The notes: generated by a model from the sequence alone, not told the origin. A stretch of 14,460 bases of DNA from Tessaracoccus flavescens (GCA_020741375.1 DYZF01000183.1:1-14460), one strand, 5' to 3'. Shown: positions 6,506 to 13,760, counted from the first letter of the stretch. Numbers and translations: made by a program.

Positions 6506-7426
6506 ATGACCAGTCTTGAGCCCATCTTGTTCCCTGTCCTCCTCGATGCTGCGACCGATCCTGTGGTGAGGGCAGTCGCCGCCTACCTCGCCCGCTACCG
6601 TGGGCAGACCCGCGTCCATACTGAGTCGGACCTGCGTAGCTTCTTGGTGTGGTGCCGCGAGCGGGGAGTCGACCCCCTGGGTGCGAGCCGCGCTCAGGTC
6701 GAGTTGTACGTGCGCTGGATGCAAGAAGTCCGTCACTTCCAGCCCTCGACCGTGAGCCGTCGGGTCTCGGTGATGGCGGGCTTCTACCGGACCTGTGTCA
6801 TTGACCAGGTGATCGCTGCTTCACCGGCGGACTACGTGCGGCGCCCGAACGTGCCGGCTGAGTCCCCGACTCTGGGCTTGTCCCATCTCCAGTTCGAAGC
6901 CTTGCTCAGCGCTTCCCGGCTGTCCGCCAATGTCAACGACTTCGCCCTGGTGGTGATGCTGGGGCTGCTTGGACTCCGGATCTTCGAAGCATGCGGCGCC
7001 AACGTCGAGGACCTGGGTGAGGAGCATGGCCATCGTGTGCTGAGGGTCCACGGCAAGGGCGGCAAGGTCGTTCTCACTCCATTGCCGCCGGCTGTTCAGC
7101 GGGCGATCGAACGTGCCGTCGCGGGACGAGCGGAGGGGCCGATTCTGCTCAACCGTCGTGGCTCACGGATGGACCGTCACGCTGCCACCCGGCGGCTGAA
7201 GCACCTCGCCAACTCCGCCGCGATCCAGCTTCCGCGGATGCACCCGCACATGTTGCGGCACACGTTCGTCACCACGATGCTTGATGCTGGAGTCGACCTG
7301 CGTGACGTCCAGATCGCCGCCCGCCACGCCGACCCAAGAACCACCATGCGCTACGACCGTGCCCGCAAGAACCTCGACAGGCATCCCAACTACATCCTCG
7401 CCGCCTACATGGCCTCCGGGACCTGA
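6506..7426 (+). CDS. XerC/D-type tyrosine recombinase
   Basis: A 306-residue site-specific recombinase (315 if the upstream GTG at 6479 is used; neither start has a well-placed ribosome-binding site). The N-terminal SAM-like DNA-binding domain covers roughly the first 125 residues. Numbered from GTG 6479, the catalytic set is complete: R167 (LGLRIFEA), K193 (HGKGGK), H257 and R260 (HPHMLRHTF), H283 (ARHADP) and nucleophile Y292 (TTMRYD). The ending ARKNLDRHPNYI and overall sequence match a large actinobacterial family of stand-alone recombinases found on mobile DNA. It is distinct from the phage-type integrase at 8564-9979. About 95 bp upstream hold no gene. Confidence 0.88.
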   Translation: MTSLEPILFPVLLDAATDPVVRAVAAYLARYRGQTRVHTESDLRSFLVWCRERGVDPLGASRAQVELYVRWMQEVRHFQPSTVSRRVSVMAGFYRTCVIDQVIAASPADYVRRPNVPAESPTLGLSHLQFEALLSASRLSANVNDFALVVMLGLLGLRIFEACGANVEDLGEEHGHRVLRVHGKGGKVVLTPLPPAVQRAIERAVAGRAEGPILLNRRGSRMDRHAATRRLKHLANSAAIQLPRMHPHMLRHTFVTTMLDAGVDLRDVQIAARHADPRTTMRYDRARKNLDRHPNYILAAYMASGT

Positions 7427-7460
7427 CCGCGGGGCTCTTTCGCGGCTGCAGATTCCGTTA

Positions 7461-7466
7461 TACGAT
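7461..7466 (+). promoter_or_regulatory. -10 element and ATAC/GTAT dyad before RHH gene
   Basis: TACGAT at 7461-7466 is followed by six bases and ATG at 7473, a leaderless arrangement. An ATAC (7460-7463) and GTAT (7471-7474) inverted repeat spans the same stretch and may be bound by the RHH product. Confidence 0.4.
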
Positions 7467-7472
7467 ATTTGT

Positions 7473-7706
7473 ATGGTTAGTGAAGAGCAGATCCGACAAT
7501 GGACGAATGAGGCCGAAGCCGGCTACGACGTTGCGGAGCTGAAGCGTCGCGGCCGTGGCCGTCCCGGGCGCGGTGCCGAGCCGATGCAGGTCATCGCGGT
7601 ACGCCTGACGGCCGAGGAAATCACGGCATTGGACGCGGTAGCCGAGCGGGACCATGTGTCACGCTCTGAAGCGATCCGGCGCGCGCTTGCCGGCTACGCC
7701 GCGTGA
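7473..7706 (+). CDS. Ribbon-helix-helix (CopG-like) DNA-binding protein
   Basis: A 77-residue protein. Its C-terminal half is a ribbon-helix-helix domain: strand QVIAVRLT (39-46), helix 1 EEITALDAVAERD, and helix 2 starting SRSEAIRRALAGY. The N-terminal part (residues 1-38) contains DVAELKRRGRGRPGRG, a basic linker common in antitoxins of this group, where the N-terminal segment normally contacts a partner. No toxin gene follows on the same strand: the next gene is the convergent doc gene, whose stop lies 13 bp away. It is therefore an orphan antitoxin or a stand-alone regulator. Confidence 0.78.
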   Translation: MVSEEQIRQWTNEAEAGYDVAELKRRGRGRPGRGAEPMQVIAVRLTAEEITALDAVAERDHVSRSEAIRRALAGYAA

Positions 7707-7709
7707 AAG

Positions 7710-7722
7710 TAGCGCGGCGCTA
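7710..7722. terminator. Short palindrome between converging genes
   Basis: TAGCGC-G-GCGCTA is a perfect 13-bp dyad filling the gap between the RHH stop (7704-7706) and the doc stop (7720-7722), which it includes. A short bidirectional terminator is possible, but the stem is only 5-6 bp and no U-tract follows. Confidence 0.3.
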
Positions 7723-8088
7723 TGACGGCGCCCACCCCTGCAGAGAAACCGCGATCTGCTCAATCGTCGCAGCGCCACCCGCCACGGCCATGACAAGGCC
7801 GTAGGCATCATCATCAGGCGCCTCCACCCACATCCCATTCAGATCGAGGAAGACCACAGTGGCGAGCCAGCCCAACCGCTTGTTGCCATCGACGAGCGCG
7901 TGGTTGTTGACCACCGAGTCCAACAACGCGGCGGCCTTCAGGAACACATCATCGTAGGCGTCCGAGCCCCACAACGACGTCGAGGGACGATGGGCAGCAG
8001 ACTCCAAGAGCCCCAGGTCCCGCACCGGCCCCACACCCAGATCGTCGCTGAGCGCCAGCAGATCCTCGAGCGTCAGATAAACGGTCAC
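7720..8088 (-). CDS. doc: Doc-type (Fic-fold) toxin
   Basis: A 122-residue death-on-curing toxin. The Fic-fold active-site loop reads H63-A-L-V-D67-G-N-K-R71, matching the HxFxDxNKR pattern of phage P1 Doc, which phosphorylates and inactivates EF-Tu instead of AMPylating targets. Length is typical for Doc. The GTG start overlaps the TGA stop of the upstream RHH antitoxin (GTGA, 8085-8088), giving the usual antitoxin-first, translationally coupled operon. The catalytic residues appear intact, so it is likely active. Its role may be to stabilise the surrounding island; that is inference. Confidence 0.88.
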   Translation of the reverse strand: MTVYLTLEDLLALSDDLGVGPVRDLGLLESAAHRPSTSLWGSDAYDDVFLKAAALLDSVVNNHALVDGNKRLGWLATVVFLDLNGMWVEAPDDDAYGLVMAVAGGAATIEQIAVSLQGWAPS

Positions 8089-8288
8089 CGGCCCAGCCGC
8101 TCAAGCACCTCCGCGTACCGACTCCGAGCACGTGACGAAGACGCAGCCACAGCCCCCACGTGCCCACGGCGTTCAGCTACCTCGCGGATCGCACGGATCG
8201 TCGCCTCTTGCTTGCTGACACCATCAGCCGCGGCCAGGGCAGTCAGCACCCGCTCGTCATCTTCAGTCAGCCGCAACGTCATCGCCAT
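8085..8288 (-). CDS. RHH antitoxin of the Doc module
   Basis: A 67-residue antitoxin upstream of and overlapping doc. It opens with the RHH strand MTLRLT, followed by helix 1 DERVLTALAAADG and helix 2 SKQEATIRAIREVAERR. The remaining 25 residues, ending YAEVLERLG, would form the toxin-binding tail, by analogy with Phd/RHH antitoxins that insert a C-terminal helix into Doc/Fic toxins. ATG 8288 is preferred: a TATCAT -10 element lies seven bases upstream and the RHH strand starts at residue 3. The complex probably represses its own promoter. Confidence 0.82.
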   Translation of the reverse strand: MAMTLRLTEDDERVLTALAAADGVSKQEATIRAIREVAERRGHVGAVAASSSRARSRYAEVLERLGR

Positions 8289-8295
8289 GACCACG

Positions 8296-8314
8296 ATGAT
8301 ACCAAAGTGATACC
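8296..8314 (-). promoter_or_regulatory. Promoter with direct repeats for the RHH-doc operon
   Basis: On the - strand GGTATCA occurs twice, separated by CTTT. The promoter-proximal copy contains the -10 element TATCAT (8301-8296), seven bases before the ATG at 8288. Tandem repeats over a promoter are typical RHH binding sites, so autoregulation by the antitoxin is likely. Confidence 0.45.
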
Positions 8315-8454
8315 GAGAAGCTGGCTCGACCCCGTCCGGGCCGCTCGGCGTTGCCACCTCCTGGACGTCACTTTGCGTCGAGGGACCCCGGTTCGCATGC
8401 CAGAAGGGCCGTCGGGCGGAAAGACTAGTGGCATCTTCCACAGTGGGGGACGCT

Positions 8455-8682
8455 TCAGTGGGCCATGGCCTTGATTCCCCCGGCGCTCGCTAGCACCAGC
8501 TCATCGAGTTCATCCAGGTCGACCATGACCCGGCGACCAACGCGGTAGCGAATCAGAGAGCCTTCACTGAACTTCCTCGTGATGGTTTTCGGGTGGACGC
8601 TGATGTAGGCCGCTGCCTCTTGGAGCGACGCCCAACGACGTGGTCCGACTGGACTCGCATGTTTCGCGGTGGTTCTCCTCAT
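8455..8682 (-). CDS. Excisionase-like HTH (HTH_17) protein
   Basis: A 75-residue protein with a single MerR-like winged HTH of the excisionase/HTH_17 type: WASLQEAAAYISVHPKTITR is the helix-turn-helix, and EGSLIRYRVGRRVMVDLDEL is the wing and following helix. Such proteins steer the paired integrase towards excision. ATG 8682 is fixed by AAGGAG on the - strand (8695-8690), seven bases upstream. The first 119 bp of this gene lie inside the 3' end of the integrase gene in another frame. It follows int in the direction of transcription. Confidence 0.78.
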   Translation of the reverse strand: MRRTTAKHASPVGPRRWASLQEAAAYISVHPKTITRKFSEGSLIRYRVGRRVMVDLDELDELVLASAGGIKAMAH

Positions 8683-9979
8683 TGATCCACTCCTTTCCAC
8701 GGGTGTGCTTCCCTCTATCAACCCGTCGAGAAGGCGGCTGTGGCGGAGAGAGGTTCTGCTCGTTCTGATCCGTGTACTCCACCGTGACTGAGAGTCCCTC
8801 CAGGGCGGCATCCTGCTTCGGGCCCACGCTCTCCACGCGACGGGGGAAGACACGGCTGTAAACCTCCAATGCCATCCGGGAGTCGCTCCAACCCAGGAGG
8901 AGCATCACCTCAGCGATCGTGTAACCCTCACTGAACAGCCATGCCGCATACGAAGCACGCAGATCATGCAGCGTGATGTGATCCTCCTTAGGCACCGGCG
9001 AGCCTCGGCGCCACAGCCGGCGCCGCTCAGCCTCGGGAGTCCGCAGCCCCATGTTGGCCAACGCCCGATTGTGCCGACGATCGGCTTCCGCTGGCCCCAT
9101 CGGCTTGCCACCGCTGACCGTGAAGACCAGATCGCCCGGCTCTCCTGGATGCAGCCGTAGATACTCGCCCAGGATCTTCACCAGCGTCCCCGACATCGGC
9201 AGCGCCCGAACCCCGGAGGATGTCTTCGGCTCCTTGATGCCGACCCGATACTCCTCACCCTCCTTGCCGAACTCCACCGCCTGGCGCACCAGGATCCGCT
9301 TCCCGTCCAGATCTATGTCCATCCGCCGGAGGCCACGGACCTCCCCGGACCTCAACCCACCCAGCGCCACAGCGGCAAGCATCGCGACATGCTGGGGATC
9401 AGCTGCCTGCAGGTACCGCCGCACATCGTCCAGGTCGAAGACATGGCGCTCCCCCATCGCCTTGGTTCGGCGCGGAATGCTCACGCCCGTCGCCGGGTTC
9501 TTCTCGATCCATCCCCAGTGCAGGGCCTTGCCCAGCAGTTCGTGGAACAGGGCAAGAGTTGAGCGATCCCGTCGACGTTCCTGCCCAAGGGGCCCCTGCC
9601 GCCACTCCCACACCTGGTCGTGGGTGATGGTCTTCACGTCGCGGTCCTCACCCCAGTGCGGGACGATCCGCAACCGCCAGTCCTGCTCATAGGCAGTCGA
9701 CGTCGACAACGCCAGTGGGCGCGGCCTCTGTGACAGGAACCGGTCATAGGTCTCACGCAGAGTGTGACTTTGAGGCCGCTGAGCCGCCTCCTCTTCGGGA
9801 GAGATCCACTCGCCGCGCTCGATGGCCCGCTCCTGCATACGGAGCCAATGCTCGGCGTCCGCTTTGTGGGTGAAAGTCGAGGGCGCCTTGACTCTCTCTC
9901 CAGGCCTGCCTGGATGAGGGAACGAGGCCTGATACTTGTTACTCGGCAGCTTCCTCAGCCACCCAAAATCACGCTTCAT
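8564..9979 (-). CDS. int: Phage-type tyrosine integrase
   Basis: A 471-residue integrase of an integrative element. The order is an arm-type DNA-binding region with Lys/Arg-rich GRPGERVKAP (residues 1-60), a core-binding SAM-like domain (about 72-165) and a catalytic domain (about 178-380). Catalytic residues are R210 (GGLRSGEVRGL), K252 (EPKTSSG), H338 and R341 (LHDLRASYAAWL), W364 in place of the second His (LLGWSD, an accepted variant) and nucleophile Y374 (LEVYSRV). About 95 residues follow the tyrosine, of which the last 39 are read through the excisionase gene and look unlike any integrase end. Start ATG 9979 has only a weak ribosome-binding site. The tRNA-Ala 3' end lies about 150 bp upstream, which suggests that it is the attachment site. 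Confidence 0.9.
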   Translation of the reverse strand: MKRDFGWLRKLPSNKYQASFPHPGRPGERVKAPSTFTHKADAEHWLRMQERAIERGEWISPEEEAAQRPQSHTLRETYDRFLSQRPRPLALSTSTAYEQDWRLRIVPHWGEDRDVKTITHDQVWEWRQGPLGQERRRDRSTLALFHELLGKALHWGWIEKNPATGVSIPRRTKAMGERHVFDLDDVRRYLQAADPQHVAMLAAVALGGLRSGEVRGLRRMDIDLDGKRILVRQAVEFGKEGEEYRVGIKEPKTSSGVRALPMSGTLVKILGEYLRLHPGEPGDLVFTVSGGKPMGPAEADRRHNRALANMGLRTPEAERRRLWRRGSPVPKEDHITLHDLRASYAAWLFSEGYTIAEVMLLLGWSDSRMALEVYSRVFPRRVESVGPKQDAALEGLSVTVEYTDQNEQNLSPPQPPSRRVDRGKHTRGKEWINEENHRETCESSRTTSLGVAPRGSGLHQRPPENHHEEVQ

Positions 9980-10086
9980 GATCTCTGGAACCCGGACTCG
10001 GCGGACCGACGGCGTGCTGTGAACGTGCTGTTTGAAAGGCTATTTCTGTCCCTTTGAGGGCACTCACGTCCAAGATTAAACAATTA

Positions 10087-10120
10087 AAACCCCTAGTCAA
10101 GTGCGTTTGACTAGGGGTTT
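10087..10120. terminator. Strong terminator downstream of tRNA-Ala
   Basis: Perfect 14-bp arms, AAACCCCTAGTCAA (10087-10100) and TTGACTAGGGGTTT (10107-10120), with a 6-base loop. Read from the tRNA side (- strand), the stem ends in TTTTAATT, a good U-tract. This should end the tRNA transcript and insulate the integrase region from it. Confidence 0.85.
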
Positions 10121-10126
10121 GCACTG

Positions 10127-10199
10127 TGGAGCATAGGGGACTCGAACCCCTAACTTCCACCTTGCAAAGGTGGCACTCTACCAATTGAGTTAATGCCCC
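10127..10199 (-). tRNA. tRNA-Ala(TGC)
   Basis: A complete 73-base cloverleaf on the - strand. Acceptor arm GGGGCAT pairs with ATGCTCC (one G-T), the anticodon stem is CCACC/GGTGG around a TTTGCAA loop with anticodon TGC, and the T arm is TAGGGGTTCGAGTCCCCTA. The discriminator base is A and no CCA is encoded. Its 3' end faces the integrase gene, and tRNA 3' ends are the preferred integration sites of such elements. No second copy of the 3' end was seen elsewhere in the window. Confidence 0.95.
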
Positions 10200-10210
10200 G
10201 AGACTCGGCA

Positions 10211-10239
10211 AGTATACGGAAAACCGCCGGTTTGGCGAA
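10211..10239 (-). promoter_or_regulatory. tRNA-Ala promoter
   Basis: On the - strand TATACT (10216-10211) is a five-of-six -10 element, with TTCGCC 17 bp upstream as a weak -35. The predicted +1 at about 10204 gives a 5-base leader before the mature tRNA. A palindrome AAACCG-C-CGGTTT (10221-10233) lies in the spacer. Confidence 0.6.
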
Positions 10240-10298
10240 TCCAAGGCCTGCCGGATCTGGTCGAGGTCGGCGGCGGCCACCGTCGCGGACGAAGGCCC

Positions 10299-11573
10299 TT
10301 AGTCGGCTGCCGTCTCGTCGCCGGTGATCGGCGCCGTGTCCACGTCCGGGATGCCGTCGAGGTTCTCATCTGTGGAGCGCTGGCGCTTCGCCGCCAAGCT
10401 GAGCGAAACAGCCGCCAAGGCTGCGGCGATCGCCGTCCCGATCAGCACCGCCAAGCGGGCACCCGCGGATTCGGGGCTCCCCGCGGCGAAGGACAGGTCG
10501 GCGATCAGAAGCGACACCGTGAAGCCGATGCCGGTCAGCAGTCCAACGGGAAGAAGGTCGCGGATACCGATCGCGTCCGGCAGGCGCAGCGGGGTCAACT
10601 TGGTGACGATCGCAGTCGTCCCCATCACGCCGATCAGCTTGCCGAGCACCAGCGCCACAACAATGGCGATCACCACCGGTTGCGTCACGATGGCGCCGGC
10701 GTCGCCGTCGACGATGGTCACACCGGCAGAGAAGAAGGCAAAGATCGGCAGCGCCAACCCGTTAGACCACGGCGCCACGCGCTCCACATAGTGATGCGTG
10801 CGGGCGTGGTGCTCGCCGTAGATCGCGACCGCTGGCACCGTGAACCCCATCAGCACGCCCGCCACCGTCGCGTGCACGCCCGACGCGTGCATCGCGGCCC
10901 ACGCCACAACCGCGATCGGGATCAGCAGCCACCAGGGCGACCGCTTCGTCCGCACTACAAGCGCAAAAGCACCGACGGCGGCGAGCGCGACCCCGAGCCA
11001 CATGCCATTGATGGACTCCGTGTAGAACAGCGCAATCACGGTGATGGCCAGGAGGTCGTCGACGACGGCGAGCGTCAGCAGGAAGAGCCGCAAGGCCTTC
11101 GGCAGGCCGCGACCGAAGATCGCCAAGACCGCGACCGCGAACGCAATGTCAGTCGCCGTCGGGATCGCCCAGCCGTGGACCGACGCGGCGTCGCCCAAGC
11201 TGAGGACGATCGAGACGAACACGACGGCGGGAACCACCATGCCGCCCACCGCGGCGATCATCGGCACGGCAGCCTGCTTGAACGAACGGAGCGAGCCCGC
11301 GACGAACTCGTGCTTGAGTTCCAACCCGACGGTGAAGAAGAAGATGGCGAGCAAGCCATCGGCGGCCCACTTGGCGAGCGACAGATCCAGATGCAGCGAG
11401 TGCGGGCCCACCACCGTCGAGCTCAATGCGTGGAACGCCTCGCGCCACGGGCTGTTCGCCCAGATGAGGCCGAGCAGTGCGGCGACAATGAGCAGGAGGC
11501 CGCCGCTGGTGTCGCGCATCACCCACTGACGCAGTCGCGCGCTAAAGCCTGGGGGTGAGGTGGTGGTGGTCAT
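10299..11573 (-). CDS. nhaA: Na+/H+ antiporter NhaA
   Basis: A 424-residue inner-membrane antiporter that exports Na+ (or Li+) in exchange for two protons and supports pH and salt homeostasis. NhaA features are clear throughout: the N-terminal DTSGGLLLIVAA and WANSPW, GLELKHEF, GWAIPTATDIAFAV with D142 (E. coli D133), VDDLLAI with D172-D173 (E. coli D163-D164), SGVHATVAGV, K312 in a position like K300, and GIGFTVSLLI near the end. A 30-residue acidic cytoplasmic tail follows. ATG 11573 has GAGGA seven bases upstream; an in-frame ATG at 11600 with GGGGAG is the alternative (433 residues). The gene is divergent from the sorC-type regulator. Confidence 0.93.
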   Translation of the reverse strand: MTTTTSPPGFSARLRQWVMRDTSGGLLLIVAALLGLIWANSPWREAFHALSSTVVGPHSLHLDLSLAKWAADGLLAIFFFTVGLELKHEFVAGSLRSFKQAAVPMIAAVGGMVVPAVVFVSIVLSLGDAASVHGWAIPTATDIAFAVAVLAIFGRGLPKALRLFLLTLAVVDDLLAITVIALFYTESINGMWLGVALAAVGAFALVVRTKRSPWWLLIPIAVVAWAAMHASGVHATVAGVLMGFTVPAVAIYGEHHARTHHYVERVAPWSNGLALPIFAFFSAGVTIVDGDAGAIVTQPVVIAIVVALVLGKLIGVMGTTAIVTKLTPLRLPDAIGIRDLLPVGLLTGIGFTVSLLIADLSFAAGSPESAGARLAVLIGTAIAAALAAVSLSLAAKRQRSTDENLDGIPDVDTAPITGDETAAD

Positions 11574-11656
11574 CGTTGATTCCTCGTCGTCGGACGCCAT
11601 GCGCGACTCCCCTGCCGCAGCGCCGCCGACCAGACTTCCCGGCTCACCGTTGACCA

Positions 11657-11685
11657 AGAATACGGAAAGGCCGCGCCCGATCCAA
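11657..11685 (-). promoter_or_regulatory. nhaA promoter
   Basis: On the - strand TTGGAT (11685-11680) and TATTCT (11662-11657, five of six) are spaced by 17 bp, predicting a start near 11650 and a leader of about 50-75 bases. The remaining 130 bp towards the divergent gene hold no coding sequence. Confidence 0.5.
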
Positions 11686-11762
11686 TCGCCGCCACCAAGC
11701 GGGCACGCCGACGGCGCCGGCCTCGCCGTAGGAACCGACCTGCACGACTTGCTCACCCCTTC

Positions 11763-11790
11763 TGCACATTCGTGCACTGACCCCTAGGAT
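11763..11790 (+). promoter_or_regulatory. Operator and promoter of the SorC-type regulator
   Basis: TGCAC-ATTC-GTGCA (11763-11776) is an inverted repeat overlapping the -35 region, and TAGGAT (11785-11790) serves as the -10, with start near 11797. Short TGCAC/GTGCA dyads suit SorC/DeoR-type regulators, so autoregulation is plausible. Confidence 0.5.
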
Positions 11791-11811
11791 GGCGGCCAAG
11801 GAAGGTGCCCC

Positions 11812-12783
11812 ATGAACGAGCGCAGCAGCGAACACTTGCTCGACATCGCCCGCCGCTACTACGTCCAAGACGAGACGATGGAAGCCATCGCCAACCAGCT
11901 TGGAGTGTCGCGGTCGACGGTGTCGCGGCTGCTGAAGGACGCCCGCGACCGCGGCATCGTCCGCATCAGCATCGCCGACCCGGACCGCCCCACCAACCGG
12001 CTCGCGGCCTTCCTCGCGAAGCAGTTCGGGCTCCAGGCGCACATCGTGCACGTCCGTCAGGGCGCGAGCAGCATCTTCCGGCTGGAGCAGGTGGCCCGCA
12101 CCGCAGCAGGCCTCCTGTGCGACGAGGTGCGCGACGGCGACACCGTCGGCGTGGCGTGGGGCACCACCGTCTCGTCGGTGGCCTCACACCTGCGCCGTCG
12201 TGATCTGACCGGCGTCACCATCACCGGCCTCAACGGCGGCGCCAACCACCAGACCACGGGCCTGCCGTACGTCGGCAGCATCCTCCACCGCTTCGCCGAG
12301 GCCTTCCGCGGGCAGGAGCAGTTGCTCGCCCTCCCCGCCTTCTTCGACGACCCGGCCACCAAAGAAGCCATGTGGCGCGAACGCTCGACGCAACACATCC
12401 TGGGCGTCCGGTCCAACTGCCGGGTTGCGATCTTCGGCGTCGGCGGCCTCGCGTCAGACCTCCAGAGCCACGTCTACGCCTCCAACTACCTGAGCCAAGA
12501 GGACCTGCGTGAGCTGAAGGAAGAGCGCGTCGTCGGCGACGTGTGCACCGTCATGCTCCGCGACGACGGCACCTACCGCGATCTAGCCATCAACCGTCGC
12601 GCCACCGGCATGGCCCCGCACGAGCTGCGCGTCATCCCCCGACGCTTCTGCGTGGTCAGCGGACAGTCGAAGGCGACGGCGGTCGTCGGGGCCCTGCGGG
12701 CCGGGGTCGCGACCGACCTGATCATCGACGAGGACTCCGCGCGCGACGTCGTCAGCATCCTCTCGCGCCGCCCATTGCCCTAG
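11812..12783 (+). CDS. SorC-family (DeoR-like) sugar-responsive regulator
   Basis: A 323-residue transcription regulator. The HTH is at residues 21-43 (TMEAIANQLGVSRSTVSRLLKDA split across that range), followed by the SorC sugar-phosphate-binding domain (from about 63). The domain carries the GVAWGTT motif (113-119), ITGLNGG around 147 and the IFGVGGL loop near 206. Family members bind phosphorylated sugars or related effectors and control catabolic operons. No sugar pathway genes lie in the window, so the target is unknown; the gene may control only itself or something distant. GGAAGG lies a few bases before ATG 11812. The stop codon TAG doubles as the first bases of a -10 element for the next gene. 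Confidence 0.9.
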   Translation: MNERSSEHLLDIARRYYVQDETMEAIANQLGVSRSTVSRLLKDARDRGIVRISIADPDRPTNRLAAFLAKQFGLQAHIVHVRQGASSIFRLEQVARTAAGLLCDEVRDGDTVGVAWGTTVSSVASHLRRRDLTGVTITGLNGGANHQTTGLPYVGSILHRFAEAFRGQEQLLALPAFFDDPATKEAMWRERSTQHILGVRSNCRVAIFGVGGLASDLQSHVYASNYLSQEDLRELKEERVVGDVCTVMLRDDGTYRDLAINRRATGMAPHELRVIPRRFCVVSGQSKATAVVGALRAGVATDLIIDEDSARDVVSILSRRPLP

Positions 12784-12786
12784 GCT
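12781..12786 (+). promoter_or_regulatory. -10 element overlapping the upstream stop codon
   Basis: TAGGCT includes the TAG stop of the SorC-type gene and lies seven bases before ATG 12794. A leaderless transcript for the hydrolase gene is the likely reading, as no Shine-Dalgarno sequence fits. Confidence 0.4.
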
Positions 12787-12793
12787 GGCCGGC

Positions 12794-13720
12794 ATGTCTG
12801 AATTCCTCGTGACTGAGGTGGTGGACGGCGTCGGCCGCATCACCCTCAACCGCCCCCGCGCCATCAACGCACTCACCGACGACATGATGACCGGCATGTA
12901 CGAAACCCTCACCGGTTGGCTCAAGGACGACGATGTGCGCTCCGTCGAGCTGCGGGGCGAGGGCGAGCGCGGTTTCTGCGCCGGCGCCGACGTGCGTGCC
13001 CTGGCGGGCGTCGTCAACGAGGGCGGCGCGTGGTTGCAGTACTTGGAAACCGAATACGCCCTCGACATCCTCATCGCCCGCTACCCGAAGCCCGTCACGT
13101 CGCACATGCACGGCGTCTCGATGGGCGGCGGGCTCGGCATCGCGGCGCAGGCAGACCGACGCATCGTCTACGCCAGCACCGTGATGGCGATGCCGGAAAC
13201 CAAGATCGGCTTCTTCCCCGACGCGGGCATCATGTACCAACTGTCGCGCGCGGGCGCCGTCGGTCGCCACGTGGCGCTGACGTCGTCGACGTTCACGGGC
13301 GGCGATGCGATCCGCATGGACTTGGCGGACGAATCGGCCGACGGCGACCTGCCGGCTCCCCTGTTCGAGGAGTCCGCAGCGTGGATTCAGGAGTGTTACG
13401 CGTCGGACGATCCGGTGGAGATCGTGCGGGCGTTGGAGTCCCACCCAGATGAGGCGGCGCAGCAGGCCGGCCGCGACCTGCGAGCCCGCAGCCCGTTCGC
13501 GGTGCATGTCGCGCTGCGGGCGTTGATCCGGGCGGAGAAGCTCCGGCTCAGCGAGGTGCTGAATCAGGATCTGCGCTTGGCGGAGTCGGTGATCCCGTAC
13601 GACGATTTCGCCGAGGGCGTGCGGGCGCTGCTGGTGGACAAGGACAACGCGCCGCGGTGGAAGCACGCGTCGATCGAGGACGTGCCGCTGGCTGAGGTGG
13701 ATCGGGTCTTCAACTACTGA
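12794..13720 (+). CDS. 3-hydroxyisobutyryl-CoA hydrolase-like (crotonase fold)
   Basis: A 308-residue crotonase-superfamily enzyme, most like 3-hydroxyisobutyryl-CoA hydrolase of valine breakdown. Diagnostic segments are LNRPRAINALT (18-28), GFCAGADVRAL (60-70), HGVSMGGGLG (106-115, oxyanion hole), MPETKIGFFPDAG (133-145) with E135 and D143 at the eight-residue spacing of the hydrolase catalytic pair, and DNAPRWKHAS (284-293), a hydrolase rather than hydratase signature. It is shorter than the usual 340-380 residues, mainly in the central part after residue 170. An enoyl-CoA hydratase is the alternative. No other valine genes are adjacent. Confidence 0.82.
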   Translation: MSEFLVTEVVDGVGRITLNRPRAINALTDDMMTGMYETLTGWLKDDDVRSVELRGEGERGFCAGADVRALAGVVNEGGAWLQYLETEYALDILIARYPKPVTSHMHGVSMGGGLGIAAQADRRIVYASTVMAMPETKIGFFPDAGIMYQLSRAGAVGRHVALTSSTFTGGDAIRMDLADESADGDLPAPLFEESAAWIQECYASDDPVEIVRALESHPDEAAQQAGRDLRARSPFAVHVALRALIRAEKLRLSEVLNQDLRLAESVIPYDDFAEGVRALLVDKDNAPRWKHASIEDVPLAEVDRVFNY

Positions 13721-13760
13721 CCCGCCAGCAGGTGTGAGCGCGCGGGTCGTAGTCGGCCAC

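Noticed and set aside
10013..10031. Direct repeat CGTGCTGT twice between int and tRNA-Ala
   Set aside because: Two 8-bp copies could be integrase arm sites, but without a third copy or att data this is too weak to annotate.
11574..11777. N-terminal extension of the nhaA frame to 11777
   Set aside because: The extra residues do not resemble NhaA, would cover the predicted promoter, and better ribosome-binding sites occur at 11573 and 11600.
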